64,000 bases of DNA from Borrelia turicatae 91E135 (lineage in GTDB: Bacteria; Spirochaetota; Spirochaetia; Borreliales; Borreliaceae): contig NC_008710.1 in the NCBI RefSeq assembly GCF_000012085.2, forward strand, positions 853,331 to 917,330, in the 5' to 3' direction. The notes below the pieces were generated by a model that was not told the origin of the DNA, made no database searches, and worked only from the letters and a program-made list of their open reading frames with translations. The position numbers were made by a program, and so were the translations under genes. Shown here in pieces: positions 9,132 through 19,340 of this stretch. Every line of letters starts with the position of its first letter. Within the stretch, counting starts at the first letter, position 1.

Positions 9132-10395
9132 ATCTTACATAATTATTGAATTTTTTAAGTATTTTTTAATTACTTTTTTGTTTTTTTTCTTTGTATTTTT
9201 CATAAACCAAATACTTTTTTTTATGAGAATACTTCTTCAAAACTATGTTCCGTTTTTAAAGGCTTTTATTTTTGTTATATATTCACTTCCTATGATAATT
9301 GCTCTTTCACCTCCCTTTGCGGCTTTACTCTCTGTAATACTTACCATTTATAGATTTAAACTTAATAATGAAATATTGGCTTTTAGGTCAATTGGAATAT
9401 CTATTTTTAATTTATTAGTTCCATTTTTTAAATTAGGTGTAGTTATTGCATTAATTTCGTTTATTACTAATGATTTTTTACTTCCCCTTGGTTCTATTGG
9501 TAGATTGAAAATTTTTAATGAAATCAAAGAAGAAATACCTCATTTGATATTAAAGCCTTATTCAAGCAAACAGTATGGAGATTTAATATTTGTATCAGGA
9601 GAAAAATCTGAAACGGGGTATAAAAATGTTACTTTTTTTGATAATACTAGACTTAAAGGTTATGACAGAATATTGATGGCAAGGGAACTTAATATTCAAA
9701 AAGAAAATTATCAGGTATATTTTATTTTGAATGATGTTTTATCAATTGCCTTAACAGAGGATGAGAGTGGGTTTTATGACTATTTTTATGCTGATCGGAT
9801 GAAATATTCAATTGATCAAGTAACGTTTAGTGATAGTTGGTTATTAAGTTATGTGGCACCATCGCAGATGAGTATTAGAGATGTTATGAAACTTATTGTT
9901 AAGCAAGATAAGTTAGTTAAAGAATTAAATATGAAAAATGATTTAGAGGAAGATCTTTTGTATTTAAATTTTTCAAATATTTATTTGAATTATTTGTATG
10001 ATAAGAATAGTTTTTTAGATGAAGAATCTGTTCTTGAAAACTTAAGTTATATGCATAATTTAATTTTAAATTATAGCCCTTATGAAGATCTAATTGTTAA
10101 GAGAAGTTATGCTCTTTATTGTTTGGAATTTTATCAAAAAATTAGTTTACCATTGTCTGTTTTATTTTTTATCTTTTTGGCTTTTGGTATGGGCATGTAC
10201 TCAAATAAAAAATATTCTATTATTCTTGAACTTGTGATTTCAATTCTTATTTGTGTTTTCTATTGGGTAATGTTTATTGGTGGAAAAGTTTATACTGTTC
10301 AGTATTCCCCAAATCCTTTTCTTATTACTGTCTTACCAAATGTGATGTTAATTTTTGCAGGTTTGATACTTTTTTTGAGACTTTTAAAGAAATGA
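9106..10395 (+). CDS. LptF/LptG-family permease (YjgP/YjgQ), first of a pair
   Basis: LptF and LptG are the inner-membrane subunits that, with ATPase LptB, extract lipid from the inner membrane and pass it to the periplasmic bridge. The 429-residue protein has the family layout: N-terminal membrane helices (with the stretch LPMIIALSPPFAALLSVILT), a long periplasmic beta-rich domain, and three C-terminal helices ending in LRLLKK. An extra helical insertion of about 70 residues precedes the last helices, which makes it longer than the usual 360. It overlaps the upstream lipoprotein by 26 bases and the next permease by ATGA. I cannot tell LptF from LptG with certainty. Confidence 0.88.
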   Translation: MRVLKNNYESYIIIEFFKYFLITFLFFFFVFFINQILFFMRILLQNYVPFLKAFIFVIYSLPMIIALSPPFAALLSVILTIYRFKLNNEILAFRSIGISIFNLLVPFFKLGVVIALISFITNDFLLPLGSIGRLKIFNEIKEEIPHLILKPYSSKQYGDLIFVSGEKSETGYKNVTFFDNTRLKGYDRILMARELNIQKENYQVYFILNDVLSIALTEDESGFYDYFYADRMKYSIDQVTFSDSWLLSYVAPSQMSIRDVMKLIVKQDKLVKELNMKNDLEEDLLYLNFSNIYLNYLYDKNSFLDEESVLENLSYMHNLILNYSPYEDLIVKRSYALYCLEFYQKISLPLSVLFFIFLAFGMGMYSNKKYSIILELVISILICVFYWVMFIGGKVYTVQYSPNPFLITVLPNVMLIFAGLILFLRLLKK

Positions 10396-11459
10396 AAGTA
10401 GATAAGCTTTTCGTGAATAATATATCATTAACTTTTTTGTTTATGAATTTTCTTTTTGTGATCTTAATTGTGCTTATCGATTTATTTACCAATCTTTTTA
10501 ATTATCTTGATCATAATCTTAGTATTAGTGATATTGTTTATATTTATTATCTTTATTTGCCAAAGTGTTTTTCAGATGGTTTGGCTTTATCTTTTCTTTT
10601 TGCCGTTTCTAATCTTATTGGTAATCTTTCTATGAGAAACGAAATAATAGGACTTTTTAGTTGTGGTATTTCTATTTCTAGAATATTAAGATCAATAATT
10701 ATGCTTAGTGTTTTTATCTCAGTAATGCTCTTTTTTTTTGATAATTATTTGGTTATAGATACTATTGCTAAAAGGGATGCTTTTCTTAAGAATAGTGTTG
10801 GCAATCAAGGTGCAAATGATAGAAATATAATCATTAGGGATTTTGCGAGAGAAATTTACAATATTAAGCATTATGATATCGAGAATGATACTATTGCTAA
10901 CTTGATGATTATTTTAAAAGATCAAAATGATAATTTTAAAAAAAGGTATGATATAAGTAAGGCTGAGTGGATTGATTCCAGATGGAGGCTTTATGGTGTT
11001 AGGGAATTTTCTAAGATCGAACGAGATGTGATAGAAAAATTTCATGAAGTTCTTGATGGTAGGGGGATTATTAATTTAGAGCCTGAATATATTAAAATAG
11101 TTATGCTGTCGTCAAAAACGTTGAATTTTTCAAAGCTTATTAGCTGGATTAAGGCTCTTAGGAGAGAAAAATTAGATTATTCTGAAGCTTTATTTGATTT
11201 GTTAAGCAGAATCTTTTTTTCATTTAGATTAATACTTCTTAGTTTTACTGTGAGTTTTGTAAGTCTTGCTTTGAAAAAAAATATTTTTATATGGAGTTTG
11301 TTAAATAGTATTGCATTTGCAGTTGTGTATGTTATGTCAATTATGGTTTTTAGCTTTTTAGCAGATCTTGGATATTTGCCTATAGCAGTTGCAAGTTCGT
11401 TACCCACTATTTTGTTTATTGTTATTAATTTTATCATTTATAATCTTGTGTGTAAGTAG
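10392..11459 (+). CDS. LptF/LptG-family permease (YjgP/YjgQ), second of a pair
   Basis: This is the partner of the preceding permease. I start it at ATG 10392 (MKVDKLFVNNISLTF), which overlaps the upstream stop as ATGA; the frame is open further upstream only because it reads inside the previous gene. The 355 residues show the family arrangement: N-terminal helices, a conserved SDGLALSFLFAVSNLIGNLS segment, a periplasmic jellyroll-like domain, and three C-terminal helices. Two adjacent genes of this family are typical of an LptFG heterodimer. Borrelia has no classical LPS, so the cargo is open. Confidence 0.87.
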   Translation: MKVDKLFVNNISLTFLFMNFLFVILIVLIDLFTNLFNYLDHNLSISDIVYIYYLYLPKCFSDGLALSFLFAVSNLIGNLSMRNEIIGLFSCGISISRILRSIIMLSVFISVMLFFFDNYLVIDTIAKRDAFLKNSVGNQGANDRNIIIRDFAREIYNIKHYDIENDTIANLMIILKDQNDNFKKRYDISKAEWIDSRWRLYGVREFSKIERDVIEKFHEVLDGRGIINLEPEYIKIVMLSSKTLNFSKLISWIKALRREKLDYSEALFDLLSRIFFSFRLILLSFTVSFVSLALKKNIFIWSLLNSIAFAVVYVMSIMVFSFLADLGYLPIAVASSLPTILFIVINFIIYNLVCK

Positions 11460-11477
11460 TAGGTTTTTTTAAATTTT

Positions 11478-12605
11478 ATGTTTAGTATTATTAAAAATGA
11501 CAAAAATTCTAATGCAAGACTTGGTGTTCTTGAACTTCCTCATGGGAAGGTTGAAACACCGTGTTTCATGCCAGTTGGTACTTTGGGTGCAATGAAAGCT
11601 TTAAAGCATGATGTGCTTGAAAAATTGGGATGTGATCTCATGCTTGCAAATACTTATCATCTTTATTTAAGACCCGGTATTGATGTGATAAAAAAATATG
11701 GAAGTTTACATAATTTTACAGCCTGGGATAAAAATTTTTTGACAGATTCTGGAGGATTTCAAGTATTTTCTTTAGCTAATTTTAGAAAGATTGAGACTGA
11801 GGGAGTAGATTTTAAATCGCATATTGATGGTTCTAGGCACTATTTTACACCTGAGAGTGTATTTAAGATGCAAGAAATTTTTGAGAGTGATATTATTATG
11901 GCGCTTGATATTTGTAGTTCTTATGGGATTGATTACAGTGAGGCGAGTTTGTATACAAATATTACAACCTCTTGGGCTCGTCGTACACTGCGTGCTTATG
12001 AGAATAGAAAAGAAGGGTATGATGGTCTTTTATTTTTAATAACTCAGGGTAATTTTTTTAAAGATTTGAGAAAAAGAAGTACCGAGGCGATTTTAGAATT
12101 AGATAGTCCTGGTATCGCAATTGGTGGAATTTCTGTTGGAGAACCACGAGATAAATACTTAGAAATTCTTGAATATAATTCTTCATTAATACCTAAGGTT
12201 AAGCCAAAGTATGTAATGGGAATTGGTACTCCTCACTATATATTGGATGCAATATATTATGGTATTGATATTTTTGATTGTGTTAATCCTACAAGAATTG
12301 CTAGGCATGGTTCACTTTTAACTGATAATGGAATATTGCGTATTAAGAGGGCTGAGTTTAATTTTGATACTTGTCCTGTTGAGCGAGATTGTTCTTGTAC
12401 TTTATGTACAAGGTATTCAAGAGGGTATTTAAGACATTTAATCAAATCAGAAGAAACTCTTGGAGTGATGTTGGCCAGTGAGCATAACATTCATTATATG
12501 TTTAGACTTATTAAAAAGGCTCGCAATGCAATTATGAATGGTGATTTTACAAAATTTAGAAAGCTTTATTTGAGCAAATATGATGAAGGTAATTTTGATG
12601 AATAA
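11478..12605 (+). CDS. tgt: Queuine tRNA-ribosyltransferase (tRNA-guanine transglycosylase)
   Basis: Tgt exchanges the guanine at position 34 of GUN-anticodon tRNAs for a queuosine precursor. The 375-residue product has the substrate-binding motif [10 protein letters not shown], the catalytic Asp region [17 protein letters not shown], and the zinc site formed by CSCTLC plus a downstream Cys/His in ASEHNIHYM. The length is normal. The Shine-Dalgarno is weak. The 3' end overlaps the murJ start region by 8 bases. Confidence 0.97.
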
Positions 12606-14121
12606 AGATATTCTCTCAACAGTTATTGTTATGGTTTCGATTTTTTTTTCACGTATAATGGGTTTTATTAAAATTAAGGTATTTTCTTACTATTTTGGGG
12701 CAAGTCTTGAGTCAGATATTTTTAATTATGTTTTTAATATTCCGAATAATTTAAGGAAGATTATTTCAGAAGGTGCAATGACTTCAGCTTTTATGCCGGA
12801 ATTCACTCATGAGAGGAAAAAATCTAGTAAACATGCTATTGATTTTTTCAGACGAGTTATCACTTTTAATATTATAAGTATTAGTCTTCTTATTTCTGTT
12901 ATGATTCTTTTTTCTCGACAAATTATGTATTTTGTATCTTCTTATAGAGGTAGTCATTTGGAATTGGCTAGTTATATATTTAACTACTTAATACTTTATG
13001 TGTTACTTATAAGCTTATCATCGATATTTTCATCGGTTTTAAATTCTTATAAGTTTTTTTTTATTCCATCTTTTTCTCCCGTTATGCTCTCTTTTAGCAT
13101 TATATTAAGCATATATTTATTTTATAAGCAATATGGAATATATAGTGCTGTTATTGGAGTAATTGTTGGTGGGATTTTGCAATTTTTAGTTCAGATGATA
13201 AATTGTATTTATATTGGTCTTACATATAGACCAATGTTTAACTTTAATGATTCTTCATTTTTGAGATTTTTAAAAAGATGGGCGCATATGATTATATCAG
13301 CTTTAGTAGCAATTACTACTCAGCAAATTTCATTTGCTTTGGCATCAATCCTGGATATTGGGAGTGTTTCTATTTTAAGTAATGCAATTGTTTATTATCA
13401 GCTTCCTGTTGGAATTTTTTATGTCTCTATTTCTACAGTTATTTTTCCTAAGATGGCAGAATATGCTTCTTTAGGCAATAATAAAGGATTAAATTTGATT
13501 TTGAATCATGGAATTGATATTTTGATTTTTATTTTGATTCCAATGTCATTTTTAATGTATATTTGGGCTGGTCCTATTCTAAATTTATTGCTTACAGGAG
13601 GTAAGTTTTCCGTATATGACACTCAAAGAACCGTTAACGTATTACAATATTTTTTAATTGGATTACCATTTTCTTCGATTTTTGGATTGTTTCAAAAATA
13701 TTATTTTTCGATACGTAACTCAAAAATTCCGCTTTACTTTAATCTTCTTTTTGCTGCTATTGATATTACAATCTCAATTTTTGGTATTAGATTTTATAAA
13801 GTGGTAGACATTTTGCCTATTGCACAATCAATTTCTTTTGCTTTATGTGTAGTTATTTTTTATTTCATTGGACTTAAGGGGGGGATGAAGCTTGAATTTG
13901 TTAGGTCTTTAGTAGCTCTTATTAAGGCATTTATTTCCCTTATTCCCTTATATTTATTTTATACTCTTTTTAAGAATGTTAAATGGGATGTAGGATTTAG
14001 TTTCAGTAATTTTTACTTATTAAGTGTTGCAGGCGTAATTAGTATTGTTATTTTAATACTGTGTTATTATTTACTTGGTGTTAATAAACTTTTTAAGTTT
14101 ATTAGTAGGGAGATTTTATGA
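12598..14121 (+). CDS. murJ: Lipid II flippase MurJ
   Basis: MurJ moves lipid II across the inner membrane for peptidoglycan synthesis. I favour ATG 12598 ([14 protein letters not shown]), which has AAGG about 9 bases upstream; ATGs at 12580 and 12583 would add five or six residues. About 507 residues with roughly 14 membrane segments fit the MATE/MOP-type family. The first-helix signature [18 protein letters not shown], followed by [20 protein letters not shown], is typical of MurJ. It overlaps tgt by 8 bases and the next gene by ATGA. Confidence 0.94.
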
Positions 14122-15539
14122 AGTATTTAGAGCTTGTTTTTTTCTTTTGTATTATGCTTGATATTTTTGCTATTAAAGGGACAATATTATCAATTAAACC
14201 TTTAGCGTCTCAGGAACATAAGATCGGTAAGGATATTACAGAAAATGATTTAAAGAGAGATGATACTCAAAATCCTGTTCTTAAAAATGTTAACTTAGAT
14301 GTGAAGCGGGTAAATGATGCTATTTCTTATGGACTTGATGCCCAAGTTATTGAAATTATTAATAGTCTTAAAAAATCAGGTGATGGTGAATATAATGCGT
14401 TGCTTGAAAAGAGGTTGCAGAAAACTTTTAATATTGATCTTAAATTAGCAATTCTTGATTTGTTTTTATCACTTAAATATGCAGGCAGTGTTGATGCTGC
14501 TAATTATATTCTTGATAATTATGAGAGTAATAGATATCCTAACAATTTGATTAATTTGGCAATTTTGTATCTTAAGGAATTTGGCAGTAAGGATTCTTTA
14601 AAAAAGACTCTTATTGATATCCTTGAGAATAAGGAAGGGAATATTGTGGCTACTGCTGCTTATTATCTTGGTGAGCTTTCTTCTCCTGAATACTCAAAAG
14701 ATATGATGAATGTTTATGATAAATATTCTGGTAATGATGGAGTTAAATCGGCAATACTCATTGCTCTTGGAAAATCTGATGCTGTTGATTATGCAGATAG
14801 ATTTTATGAAATTTCTGTTGATAGTTATGAAAATCCATCAATTAAGGCCTCAGCTATTAAGGCTTTATCATATCTTTTGCCTGAAAAAATAACAGAGAGC
14901 GCCGATTTGTATCTTCAAAATAATAATAACAATTATAATATTAAAATTGCCATTGTGGAGGCACTCTCAAGGGATGTATCTTTGAAATCAAAAGAGATTT
15001 TGCATGATTTTTTAAGAGATTCTGATGCTAACATTAGGATTAGTGCCGTTGAGGCTATTAAGAGTCATGGCGATATTGCTTCAAAAGAGGTATTAATTTA
15101 TAAGATCAAAAGTGATCCTTCTTTAAAAGTCCGAGAAGCATCAGGTAAAGCTTTAGTAGATATGGGGTCTGGTTATGAAGAGATACAAAATATAATGCTT
15201 GATTTTAGTGTTGAGAATAACTTTAAACTTACTATGTTTAGTTATCTTTTGGATAAAGATATAAATTCTGCAGGTTTAATCGCTTTAAATCTCTTGGAAA
15301 AGGAAAATATTAATAAACCTTCAAAGTTGCTTACAAATATTGCTATGTGTCTTGCAGCTAGGAAGGGTAATTTTGATAATTTTTATTCTAAGATCATTGA
15401 GAGTAAAAATGTTGATTTAATGAATCTTGCAATTAAGGGCGCTGTTTATAATAAATCTGCATTACTCTCAGGTAAGCTTAAAGAGATCAAGAGAACAACT
15501 CGTTCAGAGTATTTAAGGAAACTTTTAACGAATTATTGA
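14118..15539 (+). CDS. Exported HEAT-repeat protein of unknown function
   Basis: I recognise the fold but not the function. The N-terminus ([21 protein letters not shown]) looks like a signal peptide without a clear lipobox. From about residue 90 the protein is a run of helical pairs of about 35 residues with HEAT-like signatures, such as NIRISAVEAIKSHGD and SLKVREASGKALVDMG, and GNIVATAAYYLGELSSPEYS earlier on. Such solenoids usually mediate protein binding, here probably in the periplasm. It starts within the murJ stop (ATGA) and its end overlaps the convergent coaBC by 7 bases. Confidence 0.82.
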   Translation: MKYLELVFFFCIMLDIFAIKGTILSIKPLASQEHKIGKDITENDLKRDDTQNPVLKNVNLDVKRVNDAISYGLDAQVIEIINSLKKSGDGEYNALLEKRLQKTFNIDLKLAILDLFLSLKYAGSVDAANYILDNYESNRYPNNLINLAILYLKEFGSKDSLKKTLIDILENKEGNIVATAAYYLGELSSPEYSKDMMNVYDKYSGNDGVKSAILIALGKSDAVDYADRFYEISVDSYENPSIKASAIKALSYLLPEKITESADLYLQNNNNNYNIKIAIVEALSRDVSLKSKEILHDFLRDSDANIRISAVEAIKSHGDIASKEVLIYKIKSDPSLKVREASGKALVDMGSGYEEIQNIMLDFSVENNFKLTMFSYLLDKDINSAGLIALNLLEKENINKPSKLLTNIAMCLAARKGNFDNFYSKIIESKNVDLMNLAIKGAVYNKSALLSGKLKEIKRTTRSEYLRKLLTNY

Positions 15540-16708
15540 TATAAAATTTTTAAAATTTCTGTTGCCGTTTCTTTTTTTGATATTTCAGGAAGTTCTTTAA
15601 CACTATTTTTGTCTATTATATAAGTTTTGTTTAGGCTTGATCCAAAATATTTTAAGTCGTTTGCAATAATATAGTCTAAATTTTTAGTTTTTAGTTTTTC
15701 TTTGGCTTTTTCTATTAAGATTTCATCTTTTTGAGCACAAAATCCAATAACAATTTGGTTTTTAGTTTTGTTTTTACCTATATATTTTATTATGTCCGGA
15801 TTTTTGATAAATTTAATATGAAGGTCTTCAATAGTATCTTTTTTGATTTTAGTCTTATAAATTTTATCGGGTCTAAAGTCTGCAACAGCAGCAGCGCCAA
15901 TTATAACGTCGAATTCTTGGTATATGTTTATTGCTTCTTTGTACATTTCTGATGCTGTTTTTATTCTAATAACGTTTATTCCATAAGGTGTTTTTTCATT
16001 GCTGGGACCTGTAATTATTGTTACATGGGCTCCAAGATTTCGTGCCTCAATGCCTAAACTGAATCCCATTTGTCCTGTTGATTTATTTGAGAAGTAACGA
16101 ATTGGATCTAATTCTTCTTCAGTTCTGGATGCGGTTATTAGTATTTTTTTGTTTTTTAATGGTAATTTTGGATCTAATGCGTTTAATATTATTTTTAAAA
16201 TATCATTTTCATTTTTAAGTCGTCCAATAGCATTTAAAGAACATGCCAGGAATCCTTCATCAGGTTCAATAAATTTATAATTATATTTTTTTAGTTTTTT
16301 AATGTTTTCTTCTAGAATGGGGTTTTGATACATTATGTTGTTCATTGCTATTGCAAAATAGGTTGGAACAGTACTTGCAGATATGACTGTAGTTAAAGTA
16401 TCATCAGCAATTCCTGATGCAATTTTAGAAATGATGTTGTATGTTGCTGGAATAATTAATATTAAATTTGCCCATCTTGCCAAATTTATGTGTTCTACTT
16501 CTTCATGGCTTGTATTCCATAGGCTTTGAACCACTCTATTTTTAGAGACCGTCTCTAATGTTAAGGGAGTAATAAATTTAGTCGCGTTTCTTGTCATTAT
16601 AACTTTGATATTATATCCCATCTTTACTAGACTTGAGATAATATAGGTTGACTTATAGGCTGCGATTCCCCCGCATACACCGATTAATATATTTTTATGT
16701 TTCTTCAT
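15533..16708 (-). CDS. coaBC: Bifunctional phosphopantothenoylcysteine decarboxylase / phosphopantothenate-cysteine ligase
   Basis: CoaBC makes 4'-phosphopantetheine in CoA synthesis. The N-terminal CoaC flavoprotein half shows GGIAAYKSTYIIS, the catalytic His in HINLARWA, an AMNNIMY flavin motif, and the reactive-Cys loop GFLACSLNAIGRL. The C-terminal CoaB half begins near KKILITASRTEEELDPIRYF and has SNKSTGQMG and a KKDTIEDLHIKFIKNPDI loop. I prefer the start at 16708 (MKKHKNILIGVCGG, 391 residues), because the upstream in-frame ATG at 16723 overlaps a TATAAT on this strand that probably serves as the -10 box. The mRNA leader would then be very short. It is divergent from the pantothenate transporter genes. 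Confidence 0.95.
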   Translation of the reverse strand: MKKHKNILIGVCGGIAAYKSTYIISSLVKMGYNIKVIMTRNATKFITPLTLETVSKNRVVQSLWNTSHEEVEHINLARWANLILIIPATYNIISKIASGIADDTLTTVISASTVPTYFAIAMNNIMYQNPILEENIKKLKKYNYKFIEPDEGFLACSLNAIGRLKNENDILKIILNALDPKLPLKNKKILITASRTEEELDPIRYFSNKSTGQMGFSLGIEARNLGAHVTIITGPSNEKTPYGINVIRIKTASEMYKEAINIYQEFDVIIGAAAVADFRPDKIYKTKIKKDTIEDLHIKFIKNPDIIKYIGKNKTKNQIVIGFCAQKDEILIEKAKEKLKTKNLDYIIANDLKYFGSSLNKTYIIDKNSVKELPEISKKETATEILKILYQ

Positions 16709-16764
16709 GTTTATTTTATACATTATAATATAATTATATTTAATATTTTTAAAAGGATTTTTAA

Positions 16765-16959
16765 TTGATAAATAAAGTATTTTTTGCAAGTATTATATAT
16801 TTATTTCTGTTTATTTGGTGGCTTTTATCAGCTTATTTATCTTACTTTCCTATTGATGTATTTAATATTCCTCTTTGGTTTTTTCTATCGTGTATCTTGT
16901 TTCCTATTTTCAGTTTGTTATTAGTGTGTTTTTTTGTGATTTTTTTTAAGAATGACTAA
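16765..16959 (+). CDS. Small YhdT-like membrane protein, PanF partner
   Basis: This 64-residue protein has two predicted membrane helices and starts at TTG 16765, preceded by AAAAGGA at about 8 bases. Its size, pattern (FLFIWWLLSAYLSYF, then GxPLWF-like IPLWFFLSC) and position directly before panF, overlapping it by 8 bases, match the DUF997/YhdT family found as an upstream partner of the sodium/pantothenate symporter gene. Its precise function is unknown; a role with PanF is inferred from context. Confidence 0.75.
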   Translation: MINKVFFASIIYLFLFIWWLLSAYLSYFPIDVFNIPLWFFLSCILFPIFSLLLVCFFVIFFKND

Positions 16960-18373
16960 AGCGTTTTTTTTATTTTTTATCTTTTTGATTTCATATTGTG
17001 TTTTTGGCATCTTTGCTGGAAAAAAAAGGGGAGGAGCGTCATTTTTACATAATTATTTTCTTGCAAATAAGGGGCTAAATTTTTTTGTAATGTCATTAGT
17101 TGTTGCTTCTACCTATGTTAGTGCTAGTAGTTTTATTTCAGGGCCTTCGGCTGTTTATAGATATGGATTGTCTTTTATATTTTTAGCAGTTATTCAAATT
17201 CCTACAAGTTTAATTTCATTTGTTATTATTGGTGAGAAATTGAATTTGGAAGCTAAAAAAGTTAATGCAATAAATATTGTTGATTATATTGGATATAGAT
17301 ATCTTAGTCGATCTTTAGTTTTTGTTAGTAGTTTGATAATAATTTTTTTCTCTTTGTTTTTAATCTCAGCTCAGCTTATGGGAGGTGCTAAACTTTTAGA
17401 GGTTTTTTTTCAAATTAATTATACTGATGCTCTTATTTTTTTCTCTCTATTTGTTTTTTTATATGTTTGCTTGGGAGGGTTTAAGATGATAGCATATATG
17501 GATTTAATACAAGGTATTTTGATGATCATAGCGTCTGTACTATTATTTTCAAGGTTAGTTGATTTGGGTGGTGGAATTAGTAATCTTTTTAAGATGGCTC
17601 GGTTGAATCTTAGAGATGATCTATTTTTGCCATCAAATTTGGATTTGAAAATTGAATATATAATTTCTTTTTGGATACTAATAGGAATTGGGGTATTGGG
17701 GCTACCACAATTTGTTAATAATTTTATAGCATTTAAAGATGTGAAAGCTATTAGATTTTCTCTTCCTATTGTTACTTTTGTAATAGGATTTTTAGTTGTT
17801 ATTATGCATTTAATAGGTTTTTTTTCTCTTATTATTTTTCCTGAATTAGAACTAAATGATAAAGTTATCTTAAATGTAGCATTAAAGGTTTTAAATCCTA
17901 AAATATTTATATTATTTTTTGTAGGACTCTTATCAGCAATAATGTCTACAATAGATTCAGGTCTTCTTTTGCTGTCTTCGATTTGGGTAAAGTCAATATT
18001 GTCATTAAGTAAAAATATTAGTGCTAATATTGGGATTAATAAAATTATTATTATTTCTAATATTTGTTTTATGTTAATAATAGTTTTTTTATCTTTAAAA
18101 CCACCTGATTTTTTGCTTTTTTTAAATATTTTCGCAATTGGAGCTTTGGAAGTTTCATTCTTTTCTATTATTGTTTTTGGACTTTATTTTAATTTTGTAA
18201 GTAAAATATCGGCTTTTATTTCTCAGGTTTTTGGACTTTTAAGTTATTTGATCATAATTTTTTATGGTGAATTAGGTAGTTATTATTTTCATCCTATTGT
18301 TCCTTCGCTTTTTATCTCTGTATGTTCATTTTTGATAGTTAATTTTGTTTGTCAAAAATGTAGTAAAATTTAG
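16952..18373 (+). CDS. panF: Sodium/pantothenate symporter, SSS family
   Basis: PanF imports pantothenate with sodium; Borrelia needs the vitamin from its host. The 473-residue protein has about 13 membrane segments and the solute-sodium symporter pattern: FFLANKGLNFFVMSLVVASTYVSASSFISGP near the N-terminus (in the unwound first helix region), LGGFKMIAYMDLIQG, and the sodium-site helix LSAIMSTIDSGLLLLSS. Its neighbours are a YhdT-like protein and coaBC, which acts two steps later in CoA synthesis. This supports the pantothenate assignment over other SSS substrates. Confidence 0.9.
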   Translation: MTKAFFLFFIFLISYCVFGIFAGKKRGGASFLHNYFLANKGLNFFVMSLVVASTYVSASSFISGPSAVYRYGLSFIFLAVIQIPTSLISFVIIGEKLNLEAKKVNAINIVDYIGYRYLSRSLVFVSSLIIIFFSLFLISAQLMGGAKLLEVFFQINYTDALIFFSLFVFLYVCLGGFKMIAYMDLIQGILMIIASVLLFSRLVDLGGGISNLFKMARLNLRDDLFLPSNLDLKIEYIISFWILIGIGVLGLPQFVNNFIAFKDVKAIRFSLPIVTFVIGFLVVIMHLIGFFSLIIFPELELNDKVILNVALKVLNPKIFILFFVGLLSAIMSTIDSGLLLLSSIWVKSILSLSKNISANIGINKIIIISNICFMLIIVFLSLKPPDFLLFLNIFAIGALEVSFFSIIVFGLYFNFVSKISAFISQVFGLLSYLIIIFYGELGSYYFHPIVPSLFISVCSFLIVNFVCQKCSKI

Positions 18374-18377
18374 TTGT

Positions 18378-19340
18378 ATGTTGTCTTTAAATGTTAGGAA
18401 TGTTGGTAAATATAGTGTTATTGATGTTCTAAAGAATGACGATGGTAAAAGACTTGATGCAGTGTTGATAAAGTTTTTAAAATTCCCTAAATCTAAAATA
18501 ATCAGGCATATTAGAAATGGAGATGTTCTTTTAAATAATTTAAAGGTTTCTTTTTCGCATAGAATTTTTAAGGATGATAAAATTTATTTGTATAAACCTT
18601 TACTGCAGGGTTTGAGTTTAAACAGGGTAACAGTCAAAGATGAGGTTGCTATATTAAGAGATATAAAGAAAAGAATAGTATATGAGGATGCGGATTTGCT
18701 TGTAATTAATAAGAGGAGAGGAATTTTGGTTCATGGGGATAAATATTCACTTGATACTTTGATTAATGCTTATCTTTTAGATGAAAGTCTTGGATCTCTT
18801 AGTTTTAAACCTTCAGCTGTGCATAGATTAGATAGAAATACCTCAGGACTTATTATTTTTGCAAAGAATATAAATTCTGCAAGGATTTTAAGTCAGGCAT
18901 TTAGTAGTGGTGTTGTTATTAAAAAGTATCTGGCTTTACTTGATGGTGTGATTACAAAACCTTTGACTTATAAAAATTTTTTATATCGAGATAAGATTGC
19001 AAGAAAAACTTTTGTTATCAATGATATAGATAAATGTAATGCTGTAACTGATATTAAACCAATTTTAGTGTCTAAGTCTTCAACACTTGCGGAGGTGTCA
19101 ATTAAGACAGGATTTACACATCAAATAAGAGCACAATGTGCGTTTAATAAACATGCCTTGATTAATGATAAGAAATATGATTCTCAATTTGTAAAAACCA
19201 ATTACTTTTTACATTCTTTTTTGATAAAATTTAACCAGTCATTATTTTTAAGAAATGAATTTTTTGTTGAACCTAGTTCAGATTTTTTAAAACAGATAAG
19301 TAATATTTTTGGTGTATATGATTTTAAGGGATTTATTTAA
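18378..19340 (+). CDS. RluA-family 23S rRNA pseudouridine synthase (RluC/RluD type)
   Basis: This enzyme isomerises uridines to pseudouridine, most likely in 23S rRNA. It has an N-terminal S4 RNA-binding domain (GKRLDAVLIKFLKFPKSKI to NGDVLLNN) and a catalytic domain with the family signature VHRLDRNTSGLIIFAKN, whose Asp is the nucleophile, plus FTHQIRAQCAF. I start at ATG 18378, giving 320 residues, a normal length; a TTG upstream at 18345 lies inside panF. No strong Shine-Dalgarno is visible. Which uridines it modifies cannot be read from the sequence. Confidence 0.92.
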   Translation: MLSLNVRNVGKYSVIDVLKNDDGKRLDAVLIKFLKFPKSKIIRHIRNGDVLLNNLKVSFSHRIFKDDKIYLYKPLLQGLSLNRVTVKDEVAILRDIKKRIVYEDADLLVINKRRGILVHGDKYSLDTLINAYLLDESLGSLSFKPSAVHRLDRNTSGLIIFAKNINSARILSQAFSSGVVIKKYLALLDGVITKPLTYKNFLYRDKIARKTFVINDIDKCNAVTDIKPILVSKSSTLAEVSIKTGFTHQIRAQCAFNKHALINDKKYDSQFVKTNYFLHSFLIKFNQSLFLRNEFFVEPSSDFLKQISNIFGVYDFKGFI

